NCBI RefSeq assembly: GCF_003058325.1 | Contig: NZ_CP028844.1 | Span: 267,001-331,000 of the forward strand | Direction of reading: 5' to 3' | Length of the DNA: 64,000 nucleotides | DNA from: Methylobacterium currus | GTDB taxonomy: Bacteria; Pseudomonadota; Alphaproteobacteria; Rhizobiales; Beijerinckiaceae | Shown here: in pieces, positions 55,887 through 64,000 of the stretch | How the letters are laid out: every line of letters begins with the position of its first letter | How positions within the stretch are numbered: position 1 is the first letter of the stretch | Translations under genes and position numbers: made by a program | Notes under the pieces: model-generated | The model's input: the letters and a program-made list of their open reading frames with translations, nothing else | Databases searched by the model: none | What the model was told of the DNA's origin: nothing

Positions 55887-56271
55887 GGCGTGGTCCTCGC
55901 GAGGGGTTGTCGAACACGGCGCAGGCAGGACCTGCGCCACACCTAAGTGTTCGGCCGGATGCGCTGCGGGCTCGGCCCTGGCTGACGCAGGGAAGACCCG
56001 TGTGCCGCCCGCCCTCGCCTGCCGGCGGGAATCGGACGGTGCGCGCGCCGCCCCGGGGGTGCCCGGACTGGGATGCGCGAAGGACGGTTTGGACGCCTCT
56101 GAAGGTCGCGCGGCGCAGCCGGGGATGCGTATAGAACACTTCGAAACTGGCCGCTACGGGTCTGGTGGCCGCGCAATCGCGCATTCTCGGCGGCGCGCGC
56201 ATAGCGTAAACGCGGCCGTTGCCCGCCCCCGGAGATTCCATCCGGAGATCCCCATCCTTGGACACCCGCCC
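55887..56271. promoter_or_regulatory. divergent gap between acnA and ccmAB
   Basis: This 385-base region must carry the acnA promoter and the ccmA promoter. Frames across it are Arg/Pro-rich and not protein-like. I see no convincing promoter pair, riboswitch or operator. Confidence 0.35.
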
Positions 56272-56919
56272 TTGCGCCTGATCGCCGAGAACCTCGCCTG
56301 CCGGCGCTCCGGCCGCCGCGTCTTCGCCGGGCTCTCCTTCACCCTCGAGGCCGGCGAGGCGCTGACCGTGACCGGTCGCAACGGCGCCGGCAAATCGTCG
56401 CTGCTCGCCATCCTCGCCGGGCGACTGCGGCCCGAGGCCGGGCGGCTCGTCGCCGAGGGCGTGGGCGAGCGCACCATCCCCGAATGCCTTCACGTCGTCG
56501 GCCATCGCGACGGGCTCAAAGGGGCGCTCACGGCGCAAGAGAACCTGGTCTTCGCCCGCGACCTGCTCGGCGAGGCCGATCTCGACCCGCGCGCCGCGCT
56601 CGCCCGCCTCGGCCTCGCCCATGCGGCGGCGCTGCCGGTCGCCTACCTGTCGGCCGGCCAGCGCCGGCGGGTGGCGCTCGCCCGGCTCCTCGTCTGCCGC
56701 CGGCCGCTCTGGCTCCTCGACGAGCCGACCGCCGCCCTCGACGTGGCCTCGCAGGGGGCCCTCGCCGGGCTGATGCGGGGGCATCTGGCGGAAGGCGGCC
56801 TCGTCATCGCGGCCACCCACCAGGCGCTCGGCCTCGAGAGCGCCCGCGAACTCTCGGTCGAGGCGTTCCGCGCCGCCCGGTCCGACGCCGCGGCCGACCC
56901 CTTCGCGGAGGCGTTCTGA
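56272..56919 (+). CDS. ccmA: heme ABC exporter ATP-binding protein CcmA
   Basis: CcmA powers the CcmAB complex of cytochrome c maturation, which drives release of heme-loaded CcmE. The 215-residue protein has Walker A GRNGAGKSS, the signature LSAGQRRR and Walker B LWLLDEPT followed by the ATHQ switch His. The TTG at 56272 (LRLIAENLACRRSGR) is the only start that leaves a normal N terminus; the open frame continues upstream through non-coding sequence. Its stop overlaps the ccmB start. Confidence 0.92.
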   Translation: MRLIAENLACRRSGRRVFAGLSFTLEAGEALTVTGRNGAGKSSLLAILAGRLRPEAGRLVAEGVGERTIPECLHVVGHRDGLKGALTAQENLVFARDLLGEADLDPRAALARLGLAHAAALPVAYLSAGQRRRVALARLLVCRRPLWLLDEPTAALDVASQGALAGLMRGHLAEGGLVIAATHQALGLESARELSVEAFRAARSDAAADPFAEAF

Positions 56920-57587
56920 TGGGCCGCGCCTTTCTGGCCGTGGTCGCCCGCGACCTGCGCCTCGCCGGCCGCATCGGCGGCTCCGGGGCGCTGTCCCTGG
57001 TGTTCTTCCTGATGATCGTCGCCCTGGTGCCGTTCGGCCTCGGGCCCGACCTCAACCTGCTCGCCCGGATCGGCCCCGGCATCCTGTGGATCGCCGCCGT
57101 GCTGGCGACGCTGATCGGCCTCGACCGCCTGTTTCAGGCCGACGAGGAAGACGGCTCCCTCGATCTCCTCACCGGCGCCCCCGCCCCGCTGGAGCTCCTG
57201 GTTCTCGCCAAGGTCACGGCGCACTGGCTCACCACCGGCCTGCCGCTGGCGCTGGCCACCCCCTTATTCGGGCTCCTCGTGGCCCTGAGCCCCACCGGGA
57301 TGGCGGCGACCAGCCTGACGCTCCTCGTCGGCACCCCGGCCTTGACCTTCATCGGGGCCGTCGGGGCGGCGCTGACCGCCTCGATCCGCCGCGGCGGCCT
57401 GATCCTTGCCGTGGTGGTGCTGCCCCTGATGGTGCCGACCCTGATCTTCGGCGTCTCGGCGGCGGAAGCGGCCGTCAGTGGCACGGTGCCGTTCACGACG
57501 CCGCTGGCGATCCTCGCCGCGCTCAGCCTCGCGGCGGGCGTGGTCGGCACGCTGGCGGCGGCGGCGGCTCTGCGGTGGGGGGAGTAG
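56919..57587 (+). CDS. ccmB: heme exporter permease CcmB
   Basis: CcmB is the membrane partner of CcmA. The 222-residue protein has six membrane segments, starting GRAFLAVVARDLRLAGRIGG, with the conserved FQADEEDGSLDLL motif after the second and LTASIRRGGLI later. The ATG shares its A with the ccmA stop (TGATG), so translation is coupled. ccmC, ccmD and ccmE, often next in the operon, are absent here. Confidence 0.93.
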   Translation: MGRAFLAVVARDLRLAGRIGGSGALSLVFFLMIVALVPFGLGPDLNLLARIGPGILWIAAVLATLIGLDRLFQADEEDGSLDLLTGAPAPLELLVLAKVTAHWLTTGLPLALATPLFGLLVALSPTGMAATSLTLLVGTPALTFIGAVGAALTASIRRGGLILAVVVLPLMVPTLIFGVSAAEAAVSGTVPFTTPLAILAALSLAAGVVGTLAAAAALRWGE

Positions 57588-57648
57588 GGCTTCGGCTGCC
57601 GGGACGAGGGCGGCGGCCGGTGATCCGCCGCCCGCGCGGGTGCGCCCG

Positions 57649-58029
57649 CTAGACCCGGCTCTCGCCCACCGGCTCGGGGCAGAGCGCGCCCAGCGCCTCG
57701 ACCAGGCGATCGGGATTGAGGGGCTTCCTCAGGATCGGCAGGTCCGGCCACATCAGCCGCATCGCGCGCGGCAGCACGCCGCCGGTGCAGATCAGGACCG
57801 GCACGCCCTTGCCGATTAGGCATTCGGCCGTGGGCGTCGCCTCGCCGTCGGCGAGGTTGAGGTCGAGGATCGCGACGTCGATCTCCTCCAGGTCGATCAG
57901 CGCCAGGGCCTCGCGGTTGGTGCGGGCCGGGCCGACGGCGTGGGCGTTCGAACCGGTGACGATCTCGGTCAGTTCCAGGGCGACCAGCGCCTCGTCCTCG
58001 ACGATCAGCACCCGTCGTCCATCCAGCAT
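57649..58029 (-). CDS. single-domain response regulator
   Basis: The 126-residue protein is a lone receiver: acidic pair in VLIVEDEALVA, phosphoacceptor Asp56 in VAILDLNLADGEATP, switch Thr in ICTGG and Lys in LRKPLNPD. The motif set is of the FixJ/HWE-kinase partner type seen in alphaproteobacteria. No kinase is next to it. Output may be by protein contact or as a phosphate sink. Confidence 0.88.
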   Translation of the reverse strand: MLDGRRVLIVEDEALVALELTEIVTGSNAHAVGPARTNREALALIDLEEIDVAILDLNLADGEATPTAECLIGKGVPVLICTGGVLPRAMRLMWPDLPILRKPLNPDRLVEALGALCPEPVGESRV

Positions 58030-58248
58030 CGTGATCTCCGTGGGTTCCGGGGCGGGCGAATCAGCGTCCGCTCCGGGTCGCGGACCGAGAGTGTGTCGCC
58101 GGCTTCCCCCGGTCAATCGCGCGAATGCGAGCGTAGCGTTTAAACGCTCCTTAACCATGCCGACAGCATCGTCAGCCTGGCCGTGACCGGATGCGGCGCA
58201 CCCGAGGGTGCGGTCCGGACGGCCGGCACGAGGCGCGGAGAGGCACCG

Positions 58249-58650
58249 ATGGGCGAGGCGGCGATTGACATCTCGGGCCAGGAGCGGAGCGGCCCGGATC
58301 TCAAGGAGCGGAGCGGCCCGAACCTCGACGGGCGGACCGGCCCGGATTTCGATCTGGTGCGGCGCCTGCTCCTCCCGCCCGGCTGGCTCGGGCCCCGGCC
58401 CTACCGGCTGCCCCCGCCCGACGAGGAGGAGATGGAGGAGATCGACGATCTCGTCGCCCACCTCGAGGCCGAGAACAAGGTGATGAAGGCCGTGCTGCGC
58501 TCCGAGCGGGAGGCCGCGGCGGAGCTGCGCGCCCAGGTCGCGGCGCTCACGATCCAGCAAGCGCAAGGCGAGGATACGCAGGAGGACCTGCGCGCCGACC
58601 GCGACCGCTGGGCTTCCCTGGTCGAGCGCCTGCTGTTCGCGCCGCGCTGA
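58249..58650 (+). CDS. hypothetical protein with 8-residue repeats and coiled coil
   Basis: The 133-residue protein starts at ATG 58249 behind GGAGAGG. Residues about 11-34 hold three copies of an 8-residue unit (ERSGPDLK, ERSGPNLD, GRTGPDFD). A Pro-rich link follows, then an acidic coiled coil (EEEMEEIDDLVAHLEAENKVMKAVL). No signal or known family. Confidence 0.65.
   Translation: MGEAAIDISGQERSGPDLKERSGPNLDGRTGPDFDLVRRLLLPPGWLGPRPYRLPPPDEEEMEEIDDLVAHLEAENKVMKAVLRSEREAAAELRAQVAALTIQQAQGEDTQEDLRADRDRWASLVERLLFAPR
58281..58350. repeat. 24-base tandem repeat, three copies
   Basis: Three imperfect 24-base units encode the repeated (E/G)R(S/T)GP(D/N) stretch of the gene at 58249. The first two are nearly identical; the third has diverged. 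Confidence 0.75.
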
Positions 58651-58706
58651 CGCGTGGCGCTCTCCTCGTCCCATCACACTGCCCGATCAGTCGCACGGAG
58701 ACGGCC

Positions 58707-59684
58707 ATGAGCCCCCGCTGCTCGCTCGTCGTCAACGGCCAGCCCGTCCGTGTGGCGACCGGCGACACGCCCCTCGACGCCGCCTTGCCCCGGACGGTCG
58801 CCGCCGGCCGCGACGGCGTGATCCAGGATTCCGCGCTGGAGGCGCTGCCGCGCCTGCGCAACACCAGCCGCGCTCGGCCCCGCCTCGGCGACGGCGCCGC
58901 CACCCGGCCGGGGCCCGCCCCCTCGCCCCTCGCGGTCCTGCGCACGGCCAAGCGCGCCGGCACGCTCCTCTCCGCCACCCCGCTCTCGGGGGCGGTGATG
59001 GAGGTCGTGGTCACGGTCTCGCGCGCCCTCGACGTGGCCCCCGGCCAGGCCGTGGAGGTCGCCTTCGCGGGGCTGCCTGCCCGGCCCTACTGCCCGACCC
59101 AGCGCATCGACGGCAACACCGAGCTCAACGAGCTCGTCTTCCACCTGCGACGCGACCGCGGCGCCCTCGGGCCCGCCTTCGGCGAGGCGGTGCATCCCGG
59201 CCACGCCGTGCGGATCAAGGGACCGGCGGGCGGCACGCCCTACCGCCCCGGCCCCGGGCGCCTCGTGCTAGTCGCGGCCGAGACCGGCTTCGCGCCGATC
59301 TGGGCCATCGCCCGGGCGGCGCGTCACCTGGAGACCGGCCGCGAGATGGTGGTGGTGGCGGGCGCGGCCGACGCCGACGACCTCTACATGCGCCCCGGCC
59401 TCGACTGGCTGCGCAGCACCGGCGTACAGCAGATCACGCTGGCGGCGAGCCGCGACCGCCGCGGCCGGCCGGATGTACGCCACGGCCCGGTCACCGCCCA
59501 CCTGCCGACCTTGCGCGGCAGCGACACCGTCCACGTCGCCGGCCCGCCGGACATCGTGCGGGCGGTGGAGCGGCTCTGCGACAGCGTCGGGGCGTCCTGC
59601 GCCGCCCTGCCCTTCCTGCCGTCGCGCAGCCGCGCCCGGAGCCTCGTCACCCCGGGGGATACGGGCGCGCAGTTCGGGTTGTAA
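58707..59684 (+). CDS. ferredoxin-NAD(P) reductase-like flavoprotein without iron-sulfur cysteines
   Basis: The 325-residue protein has a C-terminal reductase part: a flavin motif around ARPYCPTQR, HAVRIKGPAGG, the NAD motif LVLVAAETGFAPIWAIARA and VHVAGPPDIVRAVERL. The N-terminal 75 residues begin like a plant-type ferredoxin (VVNGQPVRVATGDTPLDAAL) but lack the four cluster cysteines. Multicomponent oxygenase reductases usually have that domain intact. Either the ferredoxin part is vestigial or the electron donor or acceptor is separate. Confidence 0.72.
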   Translation: MSPRCSLVVNGQPVRVATGDTPLDAALPRTVAAGRDGVIQDSALEALPRLRNTSRARPRLGDGAATRPGPAPSPLAVLRTAKRAGTLLSATPLSGAVMEVVVTVSRALDVAPGQAVEVAFAGLPARPYCPTQRIDGNTELNELVFHLRRDRGALGPAFGEAVHPGHAVRIKGPAGGTPYRPGPGRLVLVAAETGFAPIWAIARAARHLETGREMVVVAGAADADDLYMRPGLDWLRSTGVQQITLAASRDRRGRPDVRHGPVTAHLPTLRGSDTVHVAGPPDIVRAVERLCDSVGASCAALPFLPSRSRARSLVTPGDTGAQFGL

Positions 59685-59691
59685 TGCCTCG

Positions 59692-60564
59692 TCAGGGGGC
59701 GGATTGCAGCCCGGCGACCGGCACCGGATAGGCGTGCGGCCGTCCGGCCAGCATCGTGTCGATGAGCGCTAGCACCTCTTCCCGCCCGACATTCGCCGCC
59801 TGCTCAAACGGCGTCCAGGTCTGGTGGAACGCGAGGGCGGCGAAGACCGCGCGGTAGCGGGCGAGTTCCGCATGGGTCAGCGGCACGCCGCGGACGAAGG
59901 CCTTGTGGGCCGAGATCGTCAGCGCCTCGCGCGGGTTCTCCGGAGTCAGCTCGAACTTCAGCGCGTCGCCGCAGAACACGATGCCGCGGGCGCGGTCGTG
60001 CAGCACGGCGTGGCCGTCGAAATGGCCGGCGGTGCGGTGGAGGGTGAGTCCCGGCAGGGGTTCCAGGACATCGTCGTAGGGCCAGGAGACCTGAAGCGCC
60101 GCGGTCCAGGTGAAGTCGGCCGCCGGCAGGCACAGTTCCGGATCGAAGCGGTCCTGGAGCTGGGGCAGCGCGCCGTAACTGTGCGGATGCGAGGCCGAGA
60201 TGACTTTCATGCCCCCCAAGGACTCGATGTGGTCGAGCGCGGCCTCGCTGAAGACCGGGCAGCCCTCGAAGCCCATATTGCCGTCGGGCGTGACGATCAG
60301 GTAGGCGCTCGGCCCGATGCCGGTGACCGGCTCGTTCCAGAACTTCCACACCCCCGTCTCGACCTCCTCCCAGTGGCAGGGGAACGAGGCTTGCGCCTCC
60401 TCGACGGTGCGGAAGCGCCAGCCGTCCTGCGGCACGACGTGGCGGGCATCGAGGCAAAGGGGACAGCTCGGCGGGGCCGCGAAGTGCCGTTGCCAGAAGC
60501 CGCAATTGTCGCAGATGAAGCTCGGAAGCTTGAGGGCGCCCGCGAAGGGCAGGTAACCGGGCAC
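59692..60564 (-). CDS. metallo-beta-lactamase-fold protein with N-terminal zinc ribbon
   Basis: The 290-residue protein has a rubredoxin-like ribbon with Cys18, Cys21, Cys34 and Cys37 (ICDNCGFW, CPLCLD) and then a metallo-beta-lactamase fold: IGPSAYLIVTPDGN, ASHPHSYGALPQL, HFDGHAV and GIVFCGDALKF. The HxHxDH motif is reduced to HPHSYG, so the metal site differs from that of hydrolases such as glyoxalase II. Function unknown. It ends 8 bases from the convergent flavoprotein gene. Confidence 0.8.
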   Translation of the reverse strand: MPGYLPFAGALKLPSFICDNCGFWQRHFAAPPSCPLCLDARHVVPQDGWRFRTVEEAQASFPCHWEEVETGVWKFWNEPVTGIGPSAYLIVTPDGNMGFEGCPVFSEAALDHIESLGGMKVISASHPHSYGALPQLQDRFDPELCLPAADFTWTAALQVSWPYDDVLEPLPGLTLHRTAGHFDGHAVLHDRARGIVFCGDALKFELTPENPREALTISAHKAFVRGVPLTHAELARYRAVFAALAFHQTWTPFEQAANVGREEVLALIDTMLAGRPHAYPVPVAGLQSAP

Positions 60565-60761
60565 GGGAGACCTATCGGGGCAGCCTGGAGGGTAAACTCT
60601 GAGATAGGGCGCGCGTCCCAGACCGGCGACGGTGTGGAGACGTCACCGTCGGAACACCCCCGGCAGGCGCCGGCGCGGAGCGCGGGGCCGGCGCCGAGAA
60701 CGCGGCGCCGGCGCTCGATGAAGACTTGCTGCGAGCCGGGCGGATCGTTGCGGCGAAGGCA

Positions 60762-60794
60762 CAGCGCCCCCGGACGGTCCCGTCCGGGGCGCTG
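60762..60794 (-). terminator. hairpin after the RND pump gene
   Basis: A 14-bp stem (CAGCGCCCC, one bulged C, GGACG) with a short loop lies about 30 bases past the pump's stop on the reverse strand. No U-run. Confidence 0.6.
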
Positions 60795-60822
60795 CGTCGG
60801 GCCGGGGGATTGGACGCGCAGG

Positions 60823-63800
60823 CTACCGCGCCGGCTCCGGCTCGCCGTGATGGTCGTCGACCCCGCGCCAGCGGTTGATCCGGATCAGGATATTGCGGAT
60901 CACCACGTAGAAGACCGGGGTCAGGAACAGGCCGAAGATCGTCGCCCCGAGCATCCCGAACAGCACCGCCGTGCCGAGGGCCTGGCGCATCTCGGCGCCC
61001 GGGCCGGTGGCGAAGGCGAGCGGCACCACGCCGAGGATGAACGCGAAGGCGGTCATCAGGATCGGCCGCAGGCGCAGGCGGCAGGCCTCGACGGCGGCCG
61101 CGACCGGCCCGCGGCGCTCGCTCTCCTCGATCTGGTGGGCGAACTCGACGATCAGGATCGCGTTCTTGGCCGCCAGGCCGATGAGCACGATGAGGCCGAT
61201 CTGGGTCAGGATGTTGTTGTCCTGGGCCCGGAACTGCACGCCGGCCAGCGCCGCGAGCACGCCGGTCGGCACCACGAGCAGGATCGAGAGCGGCAGCGCC
61301 CAGGATTCGTACTGCGCGGCGAGGACGAGGAAGACCAGCAGCACGCCGAGCGCGAAGACGTAGATCGCCGTGTTGCCGACCGCCTTCTCCTGGAACGCGA
61401 TCTCGGTCCACTCGAAGCTCATGCCGTCGGGCAGCGTCTGGCGGGCGAGCTTCTCCATCGCGTCGAGGGACTGGCCCGAGGACACGCCCGGCCGCGAATC
61501 GCCCTGCACCGGGATCGAGTAGTACAGGTTGTAGCGCTGGACGATCTGCGGACCGGAGATGTCGCGGATGCTGGCCAGCGTCCCCATCGGCACCAGCGCG
61601 CCGGTCGAGGAGCGCACCTTGAGCCGCTCGATGTCCTCCTTCTCCATGCGGTACTTGGCGTCGGCCTGGGCCCGGACCTGGTAGATGCGCCCGAAGGTGT
61701 TGAAGTCGTTGACGTAGGCGCCGCCGAGATTGACCTGGAGGGTCGAGAACACGTTGGCGAGCGGCACGTTCAGCATCCGCGCCACCGTGCGGTCGATGTC
61801 GAGATAGATCTGCGGCGTATCGTTGCCGAAGGTGGTGAAGACGCGGGTCAGCGCCGGGTCGCGGTTGGCCGCGCCGATGAGGTCGCCGGAGACCTGGAGC
61901 AGGCGGGCGATGTCCGAGCCCTCGCGGCTCTGCACCATCATCTTGAAGCCGCCGGCATTGCCGAGGCCCCGCACCGGCGGCGGCGGGATCGCGATGATCC
62001 GGGCCTCCTGCATCGGCGCGGTCTTGGCGAGCACGTCCTGCAGGATCTTGCCCGCCGTGCGGCCCTTCGCCAGGCGCTCGGCGAAGGGCTTGAGCGGCAG
62101 GAACATCACCGCGCCGTTGGTGGTGTTGGTGAAGGTCGCGCCGTCGAAGCCCGCGATGACGACGGTGTTGCCGACGCCGTCGATGTCGAGGGAGCGGCGC
62201 GACACCTCTTGTACCACCGCCGTGGTGCGCTCGAGCGCGGAGCCCGGCGGCAGCTGCACCACGACGAGGAGGTAGCCCTGGTCCTGGAGCGGGATGAAGC
62301 CGGTCGGCGTGGTGCGGACGAGGTGCAGCACGCCGTAGATCACGCCAGCATAGAGCAGCAGCATGGCGAGCAGCGGCACCAGCCGCCCGGTGAGGAAGCG
62401 GATCGTCGCCGCGTAGGCGTTCGCCGTCGCGTCGAAGGCGCGGTTGAAGGTGTTGGCCGCCCAGGTGCCGAAGCGGGCCACGAAGAAGCGCGGCCGGTGG
62501 TGCTCGGAATGGGGCTTCAGCAGCAGCTTGCAGAGCGCCGGCGACAGCGTCAGCGAGTTGAACATCGAGATGATGGTCGAAGCCGCGATGGTGAGCGCGA
62601 ACTGCCGGTAGAACTGGCCGGAGATGCCCGGGATGAAGGCGGTCGGGATGAACACCGCCGACAGCACGAGGGCGATCGCGACGACGGCGCCGCCGACCTC
62701 GTCCATGGTCTTGTGGGCCGCCTCGCCGGGCGAGAGCCCCTCGGCCATGTTGCGCTCGACGTTCTCCACCACCACGATCGCGTCGTCGACCACGATGCCG
62801 ATGGCGAGCACGAGGCCGAACAGCGTCAGGTTGTTGAGCGAGAAGCCGAGCAGCGCCATCACCGCGAAGGTGCCGACGAGCGACACCGGGATCGCGATGA
62901 TCGGGATGATCGCGGTGCGCCAGCTCTGCAGGAAGACCAGGATCACCACCACGACGAGGACGATCGCCTCGCCCAGCGTCTTGTAGACCTCGTGCACCGA
63001 CTCGGCGATGAACTCGGTCGGGTTATAGGCGATCTTGTATTCGAGGCCGGGCGGGAAGTCCTTGGCCAGGGTCTTCATCAGCGCCTGGACCTGCTCGGCC
63101 GCCTGGAGGGCGTTGGTGCCGGGACGCTGGAACACGCCGATGCCGATGGCCGGCTGGCCGTTGAGGAACGACTTCGTCGTGTAGTCCTTCTGGCCGAGCT
63201 CGACCCGGGCAATGTCGGAGATCCGGACCAGGCGCCCCTCCGAGGCCTTGACGATCACCTTGCGGAACTCGCTCGGGTCCTGGAACCGGCCCTGCGTCTG
63301 CACGGTGAGCTGGAACGCCTGGTCGGCGGGGGCCGGCGGCGCGCCGAGCGCGCCGGACGCGACCTGGACGTTCTGCTCCTGCAGCGCGTTGATCACGTCG
63401 GTGGTCGAGAGCTGGTAGGAGGCGAGCTTGTTCGGGTCGATCCACAGCCGCAGCGCGTATTCCGAGCCGCCGAACACCGTGATGTCGCCGACGCCGTTGA
63501 GGCGCAACAGCGGATCGCGCAGGCGCAGGTAGATGTAGTTGGCCAGGTAATTCTGGTCGAAGGTGCCGTCGGGCGACAGCACGTGCACGACCATCATCAG
63601 GTCGGGCGAGGACTTGCGGACCGTGACGCCGAGGTTGCGCACGTCGCCGGGCAGGCGCGGCTGGGCGACCGAGAGCCGGTTCTGGACCAGCACGTTGGCG
63701 ATGTCGAGGTTGGTGCCGAGCGCGAAGGTGACGGTCAGCTGCATGTTGCCGTCGTTGGTCGACAGCGACGACATGTACAGCATGTTGTCGACGCCGTTGA

Positions 63801-64000
63801 TCTCCTGCTCGATCGGCGTCGCGATGGTGGCCGCCACCGTCTCGGCATTGGCGCCCGGGTAGGAGGCGCGCACCACCACGGTCGGCGGCACGATCTCGGG
63901 GTACTGCGAGACCGGCAGCGAGATGTACGAGACGTAGCCGATGATCAGGATGACGATCGAGGTCACCGAGGCGAAGATCGGCCGGTCGACGAAGAAATGG
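60823..64000 (-). CDS. RND efflux transporter permease (HAE1/AcrB family), N terminus outside the window
   Basis: The frame stays open to the window edge; the visible part starts HFFVDRPIFASVT, so only about 5 residues are missing. The protein has the RND layout of twelve membrane helices and two large periplasmic loops. The proton relay is intact: the Asp pair in GIVVDDAIVVVENVERN and the Lys in GLAAKNAILIVEFA. The family exports drugs and other amphiphiles with a membrane-fusion protein and outer-membrane channel. The fusion-protein gene would be expected upstream, beyond 64000. Confidence 0.95.
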   Translation of the reverse strand, partial: HFFVDRPIFASVTSIVILIIGYVSYISLPVSQYPEIVPPTVVVRASYPGANAETVAATIATPIEQEINGVDNMLYMSSLSTNDGNMQLTVTFALGTNLDIANVLVQNRLSVAQPRLPGDVRNLGVTVRKSSPDLMMVVHVLSPDGTFDQNYLANYIYLRLRDPLLRLNGVGDITVFGGSEYALRLWIDPNKLASYQLSTTDVINALQEQNVQVASGALGAPPAPADQAFQLTVQTQGRFQDPSEFRKVIVKASEGRLVRISDIARVELGQKDYTTKSFLNGQPAIGIGVFQRPGTNALQAAEQVQALMKTLAKDFPPGLEYKIAYNPTEFIAESVHEVYKTLGEAIVLVVVVILVFLQSWRTAIIPIIAIPVSLVGTFAVMALLGFSLNNLTLFGLVLAIGIVVDDAIVVVENVERNMAEGLSPGEAAHKTMDEVGGAVVAIALVLSAVFIPTAFIPGISGQFYRQFALTIAASTIISMFNSLTLSPALCKLLLKPHSEHHRPRFFVARFGTWAANTFNRAFDATANAYAATIRFLTGRLVPLLAMLLLYAGVIYGVLHLVRTTPTGFIPLQDQGYLLVVVQLPPGSALERTTAVVQEVSRRSLDIDGVGNTVVIAGFDGATFTNTTNGAVMFLPLKPFAERLAKGRTAGKILQDVLAKTAPMQEARIIAIPPPPVRGLGNAGGFKMMVQSREGSDIARLLQVSGDLIGAANRDPALTRVFTTFGNDTPQIYLDIDRTVARMLNVPLANVFSTLQVNLGGAYVNDFNTFGRIYQVRAQADAKYRMEKEDIERLKVRSSTGALVPMGTLASIRDISGPQIVQRYNLYYSIPVQGDSRPGVSSGQSLDAMEKLARQTLPDGMSFEWTEIAFQEKAVGNTAIYVFALGVLLVFLVLAAQYESWALPLSILLVVPTGVLAALAGVQFRAQDNNILTQIGLIVLIGLAAKNAILIVEFAHQIEESERRGPVAAAVEACRLRLRPILMTAFAFILGVVPLAFATGPGAEMRQALGTAVLFGMLGATIFGLFLTPVFYVVIRNILIRINRWRGVDDHHGEPEPAR

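Noticed and set aside
60660..60716. GGCGCCGGCGC-rich cluster
   Set aside because: Three overlapping GC palindromes, but such runs arise easily at this composition and no gene relation is clear.

Overview
The window is a very GC-rich stretch of an alphaproteobacterial chromosome, most like Methylobacterium or a close relative (Hyphomicrobiales). Supporting signs are the CtrA/ChpT cell-cycle genes, a NepR-type small protein, EipA (DUF1134), DUF2852, a twin-transmembrane protein beside PduO-EtfBA, acnA beside ccmAB, and the hopanoid tailoring genes hpnL-M-I-J-K. The genus is inferred from gene content; no marker was searched. Coding density is high, and no rRNA, tRNA, insertion sequence, phage or CRISPR array was seen.

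Layout. 1-5051: end of a phasin-like gene, small unknowns, a SAM methyltransferase overlapping a YbhN-type membrane protein, an alpha/beta hydrolase and a GNAT acetyltransferase. 5056-15626: a motility and cell-cycle block. fliJ and fliI diverge from ctrA across a regulatory region; a 669-base gene-poor stretch follows, then a reverse-strand chemotaxis set (cheR, cheB, cheY, cheW, a hybrid cheA) and chpT, the phosphotransferase that feeds CtrA. 15790-23753: cysQ, a YHS protein, eipA, a coiled-coil membrane protein, a small Cys-rich secreted protein, a hybrid sensor kinase, the lptM lipoprotein and lysA. 23856-31669: a TIGR02302 membrane protein, a twin-TM protein, a PagL-like outer membrane protein, PduO cobalamin adenosyltransferase, etfB-etfA and 3-hydroxybutyryl-CoA dehydrogenase.

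32362-37118 holds a reverse-strand set of a GTP cyclohydrolase II-like protein (URC1 type), a URC4/DUF1688 protein and uracil phosphoribosyltransferase. This is the signature of the URC route of uracil breakdown. A quinone oxidoreductase-like gene follows.

37833-45729 is the most interesting part. hpnL, hpnM, hpnI, hpnJ and hpnK lie on the reverse strand; HpnI, HpnK and HpnJ should build and rearrange the amino-sugar head group of bacteriohopanetetrol into the aminocyclitol ether. Diverging from hpnL is an intact arginine:X amidinotransferase of the AGAT/StrB1 family. StrB1 enzymes put an amidino group on aminocyclitols, and guanidine-substituted hopanoid cyclitol ethers have been reported from Methylobacterium. 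The likely job of this gene is therefore to guanidinylate the hopanoid head group. That is an inference from family and position.

45880-53044 is an accessory stretch: a decayed epimerase gene with three frame changes, a DUF3313 lipoprotein, an SDR, a GST, a hydrolase-like protein whose nucleophile serine is replaced, a NepR-like protein and small unknowns. 53187-64000: aconitase, ccmAB, a single-domain response regulator, a flavin reductase-like protein without iron-sulfur cysteines, a metallo-beta-lactamase-fold protein with a zinc ribbon, and an RND efflux pump cut by the window edge.
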